Source of the DNA: Rugalucina vietnamica
Lineage: Eukaryota > Mollusca > Bivalvia > Lucinida > Lucinidae
Direction of reading: 5' to 3'
Length of the DNA stretch: 64,000 nucleotides
NCBI GenBank assembly: GCA_964017185.1
Contig: OZ024869.1
Coordinates: 72,976,008 to 73,040,007, forward strand
This document shows, one piece after another, positions 1 through 9,803 of this stretch. The position numbers were made by a program, and so were the translations under genes. The notes under the pieces were generated by a model. It was not told where the DNA came from. It made no database searches and saw only the letters and a list, made by a program, of their open reading frames with translations. Positions within the stretch are counted from its first letter, which is position 1. Each line of letters begins with the position of its first letter.

Positions 1-1219
1 GATATCACTGCCCTACTTACCGTATCTTTAACTTTAACAAACCTAAGCGCAAATTTTGAACGAGGGGATTACGACACACTAAGAGAGAAAGCTTCACTCA
101 CTAACTGGGATTTCTTTTACGATACAGATATTAACATACATGCACAGTAGAACATATCTAATCACATAATCGCGATAGCCAAAGAATGTATACCAAACAG
201 AAAGACGCGTATTAAGCCAGACGAGCCGGCGTGGATAAACTCAGAAATAAGACGCCTTATACGAAAACGTAAACGGGCCTATAAATAGACAAAACGCACA
301 AATTTTCATTATCACTGGGTCAAATTCTAACATCTTAGAAACAGGGTTATTGATAAAATCAGGGATTCTAAGCAATCTCTAAAGAAACAAATATCAGATA
401 AACGTAAAACTGGCACTCTTTCACTTCTCGTGACTGGTGGCGAACCCTGAAAACAGTTATTTCTCCAAATTCTAAAAGTTCTGTTCCTCCTCTTGAAAAA
501 GATGGCATAATATATGACGATGATACTGACAAGGCGAATGATCTAAATGACTTTTTCCGAGACCAGACTTTAGTGGACGACCACGGTGTCGAACTTCCTC
601 CATTTGATAACTATAATGTCCTTTCTGAACTAAGCTCACTTCAAATCACACCCAACGAAGTTGAATCAGTTTTGAAGTCACTTCCTCTCGGAAAAGCCTC
701 TGGCCCGGACGGTATAAACAACCGTGTTCTTCGTGAGCTATCCAGAGAATTATCTGTTCCTTTCTGCTCTCTCTTTAACCGCTCTCTCCATACAGGCGAA
801 TTTCCTGACATCTGTAAAAGGTCTCATGTCACTCCTATTGCAAAAGGCGGTAATAGGGCATTTCCGTCCAACTATCGTCCAATCTCTCTTCTTTGCACTC
901 CTGAAAAATGTTTTGAACGGGTTGTGTTCAAGCATTTATATAAGCACTTCAATGAAAATCACATACTTACACCTTTGCAGTCTGGTTTTGTACCTGGCGA
1001 CTCTACTGTTAACCAGCTTACTTTCCTCTATAACACCTTTTCTCATGCTCTGGATTCTGAAAAGGAAGTGCGAGTAGTTTTCTGTGATATCAGCAAGGCC
1101 TTTGATCGTGTCTGGCATGAAGGTCTTCTTCTTAAGCTTGAGGCAGCTGGTATCAAATGTGGTTTCGATCATATCTATCTTACAGGAAGCAGAGAGTTGT
1201 CTTACCTTGATCAGAGTCA
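1..1219 (+). mobile_element. Outer non-LTR retrotransposon, 5' part (degenerate)
   Basis: 5' half of an old non-LTR retrotransposon cut by the window edge. Positions 1-572 translate in alternating frames with stops into the spacer between endonuclease and reverse transcriptase. From about 573 one frame stays open and shows RT motifs: LGKASGPDGINNRVLREL, NYRPISLLCTPEKCFERVV, SGFVPGDSTVNQL and the motif-A region DISKAFDRVWHEGLLLKL with its catalytic Asp. The frame is broken at 1213-1219 by insertion of the inner retrotransposon; the rest of the RT resumes at 5,967. The protein would nick genomic DNA and reverse-transcribe its own RNA. Stops and frameshifts make it dead. Clade not assigned. Confidence 0.85.
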
Positions 1220-1223
1220 GTAA
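573..1223 (+). pseudogene. RT fragment (fingers/palm up to motif A), outer retrotransposon
   Basis: Open stretch of about 216 codons with the N-terminal half of a non-LTR reverse transcriptase. The true RT frame near the end reads YRKQRVVLP then a stop then SES in another frame, and this continues after the inserted element as QWNDIRAGVPPGSILGP. The last few residues of the open frame are therefore out of the original frame. The YADD-type active site is on the far side of the insertion. Confidence 0.8.
1213..1219. repeat. Left target-site duplication AGAGTCA
   Basis: AGAGTCA here and at 5,960-5,966 bracket the inner retrotransposon. Removing everything between them, with one copy of the 7-mer, restores a continuous RT reading frame across the junction, so this is direct evidence of the insertion event. 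Confidence 0.9.
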
Positions 1224-1650
1224 AATAGTTCGAGGAGATATCGCCGTTTCAGCTTTCAACAGCTCGATTACCTACGTTGTAGACCACTGGGCAGCACATC
1301 GAGTGAAGTGTATTGATGGCTCCTATGACTTGTTCTTCGGGCATAATCAAAGGCCTTCGACCCGGTATTTCAACGAGGACGGGATCCATCTTTCTTACTC
1401 GGGTACAAAGGGATTATTAGACGCTTGGAACAGACACGTGACCGTCGTAGAAGATTTCAGTTTATGCGTGTTTAAGAAGAAATCTTCGAATTTGGGAGGC
1501 AATATCCACTCTAATAATCGGAAGAGATCACCTTCGTATAGACGCTCTCATCCATCCGGTTACCAGGGACAACGACGGGGCACCACTCGACGGTGCTATG
1601 GGTGTTCTATGACAGGACATATTTTAGAAGAATGCTGGCTTGCGAAATAG
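1220..1650 (+). pseudogene. ORF1 remnant: esterase-like tail plus CCHC zinc knuckle
   Basis: Within a frame ending at 1650 the translated protein contains FNEDGIHLSYSGTKGLLDAW, resembling the conserved C-terminal block of SGNH/GDSL-esterase ORF1 proteins (DG-H-L-S-x-G). A basic linker rich in Arg and Ser follows, then CYGCSMTGHILEEC, a C-x2-C-x4-H-x4-C zinc knuckle. In CR1/L2 elements ORF1 binds RNA and assists template handling. Only the C-terminal part is present because the insertion begins at 1220; the open frame upstream of 1220 belongs to the outer element by chance. Confidence 0.65.
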
Positions 1651-1692
1651 GACACTGGCACAATAGCCATTTGTGAACAGAATGGTATTAGT

Positions 1693-1986
1693 GTGTTTAA
1701 TGATATAAATCAGTTTGATTTTTTATATCATTTATGTAGTTTATGCAATTTAAATCAGTGTTTTTGTTCTGAAAGTAATTTAGAGGCTGACAAAGTAAAT
1801 CAAGACTGTGAATGTTCAAGCAATACTGAAATGCATAGCACTGTATGTGAATCTGTTACTATACAGAATATCATAGAAAATGAGCAGAGTTTACAGGCAA
1901 ACTCTTATGACCTAGTATTGAGTCCATGTACGGTACACACTGCTTCAATAGTTTCAACTCATAATGAACATTGTCAAATTGTGTGA
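1693..1986 (+). pseudogene. Spacer ORF before endonuclease (Cys-containing)
   Basis: Open frame of 97 codons between the zinc knuckle and the endonuclease, with cysteines clustered at the start (HLCSLCNLNQCFC) and no recognised domain. It ends with a stop 5 codons after the start of the overlapping endonuclease frame, so it is probably the N-terminal part of ORF2 separated by a one-base frameshift. Confidence 0.4.
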
Positions 1987-2637
1987 ACTTGCATTTAAGT
2001 AGTAAGGGGATAAACATGGGTCATCTTAATATTCAAGGTATTTGTGGCAAGAAACTTGGTAAATTTTCTGAATTACAAGCTTTGTTAACCTCGCCGGAAA
2101 ACTATAATTTACATGTTTTTGGATTAAGTGAGACGAAATTGAAGGCTCATAAACTTACCAATGTTTATCAAATTAATGGTTTTCAAACTCCGTTTCGTAA
2201 GGTTAATTGTAGTAATGGTGGCGGAGGTTTAATTGTTTATGTACGAAATGGTATAAACGCCAGACGAAGAGAAGACCTAGAAACTAATGATATTCCGTGT
2301 TTAATGTTAGAAATTTCATCAACAAACACTAGGTCATTTTTGGTCGGAAATATGTATAGGCCACCGAACGCAACTGTTGATTTTAATGATCGATTTGAAG
2401 ATTTCATTGATGTCATGAACAAAGAAGATAAAAAATTATTTCTGCTTGGCGATTTTAATAAAAATGTATTAAATGAAGACATTGATAGGAACTAGGGCAA
2501 TTTTACGACCTCTCTGGTGCTATCCCAGCTTGTTACTGAACCTACAAGAGTAGCAAAAGATTCAGCGACTTTTAATCGATCATATCTACACTAATTATGA
2601 GGAAAATGTCCAATGGGTTAATGTTTAAAAACTTTGC
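1971..2637 (+). pseudogene. APE-type endonuclease domain of inner retrotransposon
   Basis: The endonuclease/exonuclease/phosphatase fold is recognisable from GHLNIQGI (Asn motif), GLSETKL (catalytic Glu), GNMYRPPN, LLGDFN (Asp/Asn motif), a stop at about 2,493, and then LIDHIYTN close to 2,575. The domain ends after the MITE with SDYY at 3,463. The final motif in this family is normally SDH, so the catalytic His is replaced by Tyr. The enzyme would have nicked target DNA for target-primed reverse transcription. A premature stop, the MITE and the His loss make it inactive. Confidence 0.8.
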
Positions 2638-2641
2638 TTAA

Positions 2642-3458
2642 GGGTAAACATTACTATTGTTTATGAGCACACTGTTTGCGCAACTTCGGCGTTTAGTATG
2701 TGCATGTTACGCGTATCTTTAACGTCGTTTTGTGTTGATTTCTCAATGACGTTGCAAGCTGTAGAATCTTTTTCTGTTTGATTCTGCATAATTAAGTCCT
2801 AAAGCGGGTACACATATTGTTCATTTTTATTTTAAAAGAAGTTCTATGGCAATTGATATACCAAAATTCGTGTATAAGGTTAATTATGTGTGAAAATGAT
2901 TATTTCGTTGTTGATGACGTCGCATAAATATACGCGACGGCAGTGCAACGTTTGACGTTAAAACGAAAAAGGCGGGAATGTTGAACGTTTTTTCTCTATA
3001 TCTTCCAACGCAATCCGGTGACCCACACTTTTTATTTGAAGTTTTAAATGGTTACCACGTTTCCTGTCTGTTCGTGTAATTTAATCAAAATCATATGCGT
3101 AGTTTAGGAGATATTGCAAAATAACGTACTTTTTCCAGGTTTGAAAAGATGGCGGGAAAGTTAATTCTGCATGTAATCTCCTCAGTTTAAGAGCAAATAG
3201 TATCAAAATGTAAGAAAATAACACTCATCGTGTTGTTTAAGTTGTTTTTGCAGTAATAACATATATATTAAACATGTACGCTACGAGCGCGGTTTTCTGA
3301 AATGCACGAGAAACATCCAAAAAGTTCTGATACCATGGAAACGAGGCCGACGACTCCCTACTTTTATTTCGAATTTAGTCTAAGGATACAATTATTATCT
3401 TGGAGCATGTGAAGTTTCATGAAAATCATATGCGGGAATTAAATGGTAATGTTTCCCT
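2642..3458. mobile_element. TTAA-flanked MITE inside endonuclease
   Basis: About 817 bp of noncoding DNA with short terminal inverted repeats: left GGGTAAACATTACTA, right end the complement of AGGGAAACATTACCA. TTAA lies at 2638-2641 and 3459-3462. Deleting the insert plus one TTAA rejoins the endonuclease coding sequence (KLCL joined to SDYY). A TTAA duplication is characteristic of piggyBac and some other DNA transposons; the element has no transposase of its own. Confidence 0.75.
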
Positions 3459-3462
3459 TTAA

Positions 3463-4670
3463 GTGATTATTATGCTGTTTTTTGTAATAGAAAATGTAAT
3501 TCCGTCGTTGGAAAAAATGCGCATCAAGTCATAAATTACAGATCTTTCAAACATTTCGATGAAGCAAAATTTCTGATTGATTTAAGCCTTGTTGCTTGGG
3601 AAATAATTCAAAGTTTTGACATAGTAGATGATATGGTCTAGGTTTGGAATTCCCTGTTTTTAGAAACGCTCAATAAGCATGCCCCTTTGAAAAGTCGCAG
3701 AATAAAAAAGAAATACCAACCTGATTTGTTAACGCCTGAAATATTAGATGTCATGAAAGAACAAAATAGATACATGTATAAGTTAAATGGTAACATTGAG
3801 ATGTATAAAAGATTAAGAAACAAAGTTTCAGGTTTAATTGAAAAATCAAAAAAAAGAATCGTATCAATCCAAGATTGAAGACGGGCAAACAGACCCTAGA
3901 ACTATATGGAAGCTTTTTAAGGAACTAGGAGCCAATCGTAAGGGTGGTAATGAAGACACAAATTTAAACATAAGTGTAGGTGATCGTGTTATAACGGACG
4001 AAAATGCTTTAACAGACGTTTTTAACTCGTATTTCGTCAACGTTGCCTCAAATCTAAAGGAACCCATTGTCCCGTCAAATTTCGAACTTCTGACTGAATA
4101 CGTCAAATCAAAAATCCCCATTGTCACGGAATTCATAATTGGCCCGACAAATGAGGCTTTTGTAAGGAAGTCTCTTTCCCTGTTAAATACCAACAAATCC
4201 ACTGGAATTGACAATATTGGCCCAAAAATCCTCAAAATTTCAGCTAATGTTATAACACCAAGCCTTACCTGTATAGTAAATAAAAGTATAACATCTGGTG
4301 AATTTCCCAATTCCTGGAACGAAGCGAAAGTAAAGCCACTTTTCAAATCCGGCACTAAAAGTGATGTAAATAATTATCGACCCATCTCTATTCTACCAAC
4401 AATATTAAAACTTATTGAAAAGTGGGTAAACAATCAGTTTTTAGAGTACTTAAACACTTTTGATATTTTACATAAATCTCAGAGCGGTTTCTGACCAAAG
4501 TATCCAACTGAATCTGCCCTGGTCCAATTGGTTGATTCTTGGTTAGAGGCAATAAATTCTGGAAAGCTTACAGGTTGCGTTTTAGTGGATTTCAGAAATT
4601 AAAGCGTTTGATTTAGTCGATCATAAAATACTTTTGAAGAAACTACAATATTACAAATAAAACCCAGCGT
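3463..4670 (+). pseudogene. Inner retrotransposon ORF2: linker and RT N-terminal half
   Basis: Continues the endonuclease protein (SDYYAVFCNRK) through a linker to RT motifs: NKSTGIDNIGPKILK, NYRPISILPTILKLIEK, SQSGF and CVLVDFRN. A one-base shift occurs at about 3,850-3,880, a stop replaces a residue after SQSGF (4,492), and a further shift follows VDF. Between ILLKKLQYYK (about 4,660) and TQRVSLGSHLSNPAHVTLG a stretch of perhaps 20 codons is missing, taking part of the region after motif A. Confidence 0.8.
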
Positions 4671-5650
4671 GTTTCTTTAGGTAGTCATTTGTCCAATCCT
4701 GCACATGTCACATTGGGCGTTCCTCAGGGTTCAATACTTGGACCATTACTGTTTTTGTTTTTTATTAACGATTTGCCATTAGCGCTTAAAGAGTCAGCTG
4801 CTGTTGATCTTTATGCAGATGATACTATATTCTATGACTTTCAAACTAACATTGATCAACTTGAATCTAAACTTCAACTGATATTGAATTCACTTAAAGA
4901 CTGGTGTCGACAAAATGGGATGGTAATTAATACAGAAAAAAACTAAGGTTATGCTGATAACTACCAGGCAAAAGAGGCAACATTTACAAAAATCAGTTCT
5001 ATCTTTACGATACAGTGATATTGATATAAAAATGTCAACCTGTGATAAAATACTAGGCGTTTTTGTAGATGAAAATTTACTGTGGAATGATCAATTTCAC
5101 CATATATCAAAAAAGCTCTCTGCAAACTTATGGCTTTTAAGCAAGATACGGTCTTATTTGTCAACAAATCATCGACTTTTGTTCTATAATGCTTATATAA
5201 AACCGCACATTGAGTACTACAGCATTGTGTGGAGTAACGCATCAAATATTAGTATAAATAAGATAAACAAATTACAAAGACGAGCATGCAAGCTCATTTT
5301 GTCACAAGATTATAGTGGGCTTGAAGATTCTTTGAAACGACGACATTTTATCTTTTGATCAGTCTGTTTTTCTCAACAAGGCTAAGGTTATGTATAAAGT
5401 TCACAACAATATAGCACCTAGTTATTTACAGGAATTATTTCATATGAGAGATGTAAATCTAAATATCACCGCCTCAAATTTGAGATCAGTTGCGCAACAT
5501 AATTACATTGTGCCTCAAGCAAAATGTAACTGATTTAAGGGTAGTCTTACCTTCTCTGGCGTCATTGTTTGGAACAGTATTCCCACAGCTATAAAATTGT
5601 CACTGTCATTAGACATATTTGTAAGGAGCTGCATTAAATGGCTGAAAGAT
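4671..5650 (+). pseudogene. Inner retrotransposon RT C-terminal half (YADD)
   Basis: RT motif B GVPQGSILGPLLF, then the catalytic motif LYADDT near 4,815, then thumb and C-terminal region (LGVFVDENLLWNDQFHHI, LLFYNAYIKPHIEYYSIVW, KLQRRACKLIL). Frame is lost at about 4,945 and 5,350, and there is a stop in the last part (about 5,530). The family protein would synthesise cDNA at the nicked target. Dead copy. Confidence 0.85.
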
Positions 5651-5701
5651 TAAGCTACTCTGAAGAATTTAGCGAGTTACCTTCGCCGCCATTAATGGTA
5701 T

Positions 5702-5709
5702 CTCTCTCC

Positions 5710-5754
<45 letters not shown>

Positions 5755-5770
5755 ATTTGTCTGTCTGTAC
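5702..5770. repeat. (CT)n microsatellite in retrotransposon 3' UTR
   Basis: About 25 CT units followed by CTGT-rich sequence, between the ORF2 end and the 3' terminus of the inner element. Confidence 0.9.
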
Positions 5771-5857
5771 GTCTGTCTCTACATTAATATTTTGTTGATT
5801 ATTATATGCTTCATCACTATATAAACATGACATTTTGTATGTTTGTTGATTGTATGT

Positions 5858-5959
5858 ATTATGTTTTGAGGGCCCCAAGGAAGATTGGTGCAAAACCAAT
5901 TGGGTTACCCTCTTTAAATAAAGTATTTATTTACCTACTTACTTACTTACTTACTTACT
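5858..5959 (+). other. 3' end of inner retrotransposon with CTTA tail
   Basis: Ends with TTTAAATAAAGTATTTATTT and about six tandem CTTA units that abut the target duplication AGAGTCA. The AATAAA motif and a short-repeat tail mark the 3' terminus used for reverse-transcription priming in CR1/L2-type elements. Confidence 0.75.
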
Positions 5960-5966
5960 AGAGTCA

Positions 5967-7350
5967 CAATGGAACGATATTCGAGCAGGCGTACCACCAG
6001 GATCAATTCTAGGACCTTTACTTTTTCTACTCTTTATAAATGATATTGTTAAAGATATTGGCTGCAACATACGCCTCTTTGCAGACGATACTTGTCTTTT
6101 CTTAGTTGTTGAAAACCCTGACACTGCTGCTAATCTTCTTCATCTGGATCTTGACAAGATAATGGCATGGGCCAAAAAGAATGGTTAGTACTCTTTAATC
6201 CTGTAAAAAATGAATCCTTTCTAGCATCCCTTAAACAAATCAAACCTATTCACCCTCCACTATTTATGGAAGACACTCAAATCACAGAAGTAGACTCATA
6301 CAAACATTTAGGAATTTTCTTTCAAAACGACTGTTCATGGCACAAACACATTAAATACATCAAAGAAAAAGCCTGGACCAGAGTAAACGCTATGAAGAAA
6401 TTAAAGTATGAATTTGACAGAAAGTCTCTAGAAACAATATATTTCACATTCATTAGACCTATTCTTGAATACGCCGATACTGTCTGGGACAACTGCACTA
6501 AGTACGAGAGAGAAGAACTTGATAAAATCCAGAACAAGGCAGCTAGAATAGCTACCGGCACTACTAAACTTATCTCAGAGAAAGCTTTATATAAGGAAAC
6601 AAAATGGGAAACTCTAGCAGAAAGGCGTAGGAAGACAAACTAGTACTATTCTATAAAATGGTCAATGGCCTCCCTATCTATCTTCCCTCGTTCCACCCTC
6701 TGTTAATAGAACATCTTCTTACAACTTGCGCAATGCGAATGACATTCGGACAGTGCCTGCTCGAACTAAGCTTTATTACGACTCTTTTCTTCCATCTGTA
6801 ATTAGAGAATGGAACAACTTACCCTTAGCCACTCGACATTCTGATTCTTTAAACAGCTTTAAAAGAAGCCTCAACAACAGAGATAGATTTGTCCCTAAAC
6901 ACTATTACTCTGGAAACCGAAAACTTCAGACATTACACACACGCCTACAAACTGGATGTTGCTCACTAAATCACGATTTGTTTAACAAGGAAATCTCAGA
7001 AACGCCTCTTTGTCGATGTGGTGAAATCGAAACCACTGCTCATTATTTCTTATCTTGTCAACTGTATCAAAACCAACGCGTTGCTCTCAACACTGTAATT
7101 CTGACATTATACAAAACTACACAGCAGTATCCCATAACGAACCTGGATAACATATGTACATAAATTGCATCTATTATTTGCTATTCTTCAACTTTTTGTC
7201 AGCTATGTACAATTTATATTCGCCAGTATTACGTGTAACTTCCACTATAAGACTCCATAAGCTTAGAGCTTCCGTTCCAATGCTGTTGTATTGTATAAAA
7301 ACTTTGTAATGTATATGCAATTTAATATGTTGAAATAAATATGTTTAAAC
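5967..7350 (+). mobile_element. Outer non-LTR retrotransposon, 3' part
   Basis: Resumes the outer RT: ESQWNDIRAGVPPGSILGP, then LFADDT at about 6,080 (the F/YADD active site), thumb motifs, and a C-terminal knuckle-like PLCRCGEIETTAHYFLSC (C-x-C ... H-x4-C). There is a frameshift near 6,180 and stops at 6,641 and in the following 80 bases. After the stop at 7,163 come about 190 bp of AT-rich 3' UTR with AATAAA near 7,336; the exact 3' end is unclear. Confidence 0.8.
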
Positions 7351-8276
7351 TAGTTGAAACTATGAAAACGTACCTAAGGTTCAAACCGCACAAAAATTTG
7401 ACTCTAAAACATAAAACAAATAGAACCACAACAGAAGTATAGCCTTGGAACATAAATATAAAATTACTGGGGGGCTTGAATCGATTTTACAGAGCTCTTA
7501 CCTCGCTCTCATCTTCTGTAGCGGTTCACAACATTTAGTTAGTTATTCGGTCCTTGTGGTGAATCTCTGACTAGTCAATGAATCACTAAGGACAAACAAA
7601 CAAATCAGGAATCCACCATGATGAATCAAAAACGAGGACTCACAGATTCAGTATGCTGCCCGACGATGGAAATCCCTGGACGCCGAATACCTTGCTGAAA
7701 TCCGGAGCAAAAGAAAAACACCAGTTGAACCCCGGTGGGCCAAGCAGCAGACAATAAGCTCCGGCCCCAACCAACTAAAATGAACAGCTTTAAGTCAGAG
7801 CCATCATAGTGTCTGACGCCCGAGGCCATGCGTACACATTGAAATTATATAACAGCTCAACGCAAGATGCGGCGTCTAGTCAGAATCTTTACTGCTAATG
7901 TAATGTTACCCATAATAAATAACACCAAACGCCCATAAGATTTCATTTCTATGTTTTATAATCAGTGAAAATCTGACACTCCAGTGAGGGAAGGTCGAGT
8001 GACTGTTGTGCTTACCAAATCTGTACTCAACTCACACTCAAGTTAATCCCACTCAACTCACACTCCAACCATACTCTCTCGAGTTGAGTTCGAGTTTGAG
8101 TTTGAGACAGAGTTAAGGTTGAGAATAAAAGACGCATGTGTGTTTGATGACTAGTCAATATATGCCCTGGGGTGCCGTGAACAGCTCACTGCATTAATGC
8201 TCTGGGACTGTTTTGGCCGACGGCAATTACGCATTGAGCTGTCACACATCTCACATCTCACCAATAAACAAATATT
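7351..8276. other. No gene seen
   Basis: No recognisable coding exon, tRNA or transposon end. From 8,020 to 8,115 there is low-complexity sequence in which CTCAACTCACACTC is followed by its complement GAGTTGAGTTCGAG, so it could fold, but I cannot assign it. Confidence 0.5.
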
Positions 8277-8512
8277 TGAGCCGCCTCGTGGAAAAACCAA
8301 AAATGTGGTTTCCGAAAAGGTCCGACACAAACCGGTCTGTACAAGCACAGAAAAGAGCTAGAAGCTTGAAATTTCGGATTTAAGTAGAAGAGGAATTGTA
8401 CAATCCGAGTAGCGAAAACAAAGGCGCTGATCAGCTTCGCAATTACTGCGAAGCTGATCTGCGCCTTTGTTTTCGCCTATGCAGATTGTTGGTTTTCCCA
8501 CGAGGCGGCTCA
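8277..8512. mobile_element. Hairpin MITE family A, copy 1
   Basis: 236 bp. Ends are TGAGCCGCCTCGTGG and its complement; the middle is a near-perfect hairpin running from GCGAAAACAAAGGCGCTGAT to the complementary strand. The family occurs about 14 times in this window. Confidence 0.85.
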
Positions 8513-8598
8513 TTTATTGATGGTCGTGAAGCTAGTCAGAACATTTTCTCTACCCGATGTATAAAACATGTAGGATGTGGGTAAGAAACACTGTTTAA

Positions 8599-8819
8599 CC
8601 CATATTTGACGAATGGATTTTCCCATCATTATGAATTGGGTCAGTCCACTTTCATTTTTAGGGGCATCAGGAGTGATTTTCATTTTTTAAATAAATTTTT
8701 GATGAAAATCCTCTTAGCAAACAGAATAGCCCCAGATGGGACGCCGCTTTCTGCGGCGTCTCATCTGGGGCTATTCTGTTTGCCTATGTCCCATAAAAGG
8801 GACGCCAGGCTTAAATGAT
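8599..8819. mobile_element. TTAA hairpin MITE family B, copy 1
   Basis: 221 bp bounded by TTAA (8595-8598 and 8820-8823). Centre is a perfect hairpin starting GCAAACAGAATAGCCCCAGA with a GCCGC loop region. A second copy is at 13,805-14,033, where an empty site can be compared. Confidence 0.8.
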
Positions 8820-8853
8820 TTAACTCAATTACCTTAATTTCTGTTTTATTTAG

Positions 8854-8959
8854 ATATCCAGCAAAGAAAATGTTTGTGTGTCCGTGGAGATGACACGTAT
8901 TTTCCCAGCAGCGGCATGGAAAGAAGCCGATGTTGAAGTGTACTCGTACTATGAACCTG
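8854..8959 (+). CDS. C3-like exon: end of receptor-binding domain
   Basis: Acceptor TTTATTTAG before 8854, donor G/GTAGGT after 8959. Only one of the three frames is open throughout. It encodes 35 codons plus one base, including the VEVYSYYEP signature. Confidence 0.55.
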
Positions 8960-9756
8960 GTAGGTCAGAGGAATGATAAACATGACATCAGATACCCGCG
9001 TCAACAAAATATTCTAACGTATGTTCGCGATCATTTATGACAACATTAAGTAACAATATACATGAAAATTGTCTTCAGCGCTATTCAATGTAACAATTTT
9101 ATGCTGATCTCATACGGATACAGTCATATAAAAACGGCAACCATTTCGAAATTCAAACAGGAAATGACTAGAGCAGCAAATAGGTGGTATAATGATAGAA
9201 CATACAGTAAATCACAGGATTATCTGTGTTCAGTCCCAAACGGTCTTTCACACAACCACACAAAATAGGACACACATCAATGAAATCCATAAAACAACAT
9301 ATTAATTTACTGAAATTGACATCAATATGAGAGCAGTAGAAAGTGGCCTTTTAACGTCATGCCGGACTGAACGGTCCACCACAATAATAGAGGGCAGAGC
9401 CAGACAGATTTTCTTTTATACGGGTCGCATCATGAGAAAACCGACAATGTTTCCGGCCTGGTCCGACACATACCGGATTGTACAAGCACAGATGACATTT
9501 CGGACTTAGATAGTAGAGCAATTGTACTACTTTATCCGTGTAGCGAAAACAAATGCGCTGATCAGCTAGCTTCGTGGTTACCGCGAAGCTGAACTGCGTC
9601 TTTGTTTTCTCCTATGCAAAATGTTGGTTTCCTCATGAGGCTGCTCATATATTTTAAAAAAATCACGAACATATATGCTGATGATATTTTCATGTCGCTT
9701 AAGAAGGTCGTTTCTGTACTAAATTTGTCATCCTTTTTTAAGTAAAGACATTATTA

Positions 9757-9803
<47 letters not shown>

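Larger units (their letters stand above)
1220..5959 (+). mobile_element. Inner CR1/L2-like non-LTR retrotransposon (nested)
   Basis: A 4.74-kb element inserted in the outer retrotransposon and flanked by AGAGTCA. Order along the plus strand: end of ORF1 (SGNH/esterase-like tail plus CCHC knuckle), Cys-containing spacer, apurinic-type endonuclease, reverse transcriptase with YADD, C-terminal region, (CT)n, and a 3' end reading AATAAAGTATTTATTTACC followed by tandem CTTA repeats. A short tandem-repeat tail in place of poly(A) is typical of the CR1/L2 group. It lacks most of ORF1 (5' truncated), has several frameshifts and stops, and is split again by a TTAA-flanked MITE at 2,642-3,458. Non-autonomous now. 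Confidence 0.85.

Noticed and set aside
8149-8584. ORFs across the hairpin MITE (for example 8,151-8,348 and 8,396-8,584)
   Set aside because: They recur wherever the MITE family recurs (36,596, 32,050, 16,348) and change with its decay.
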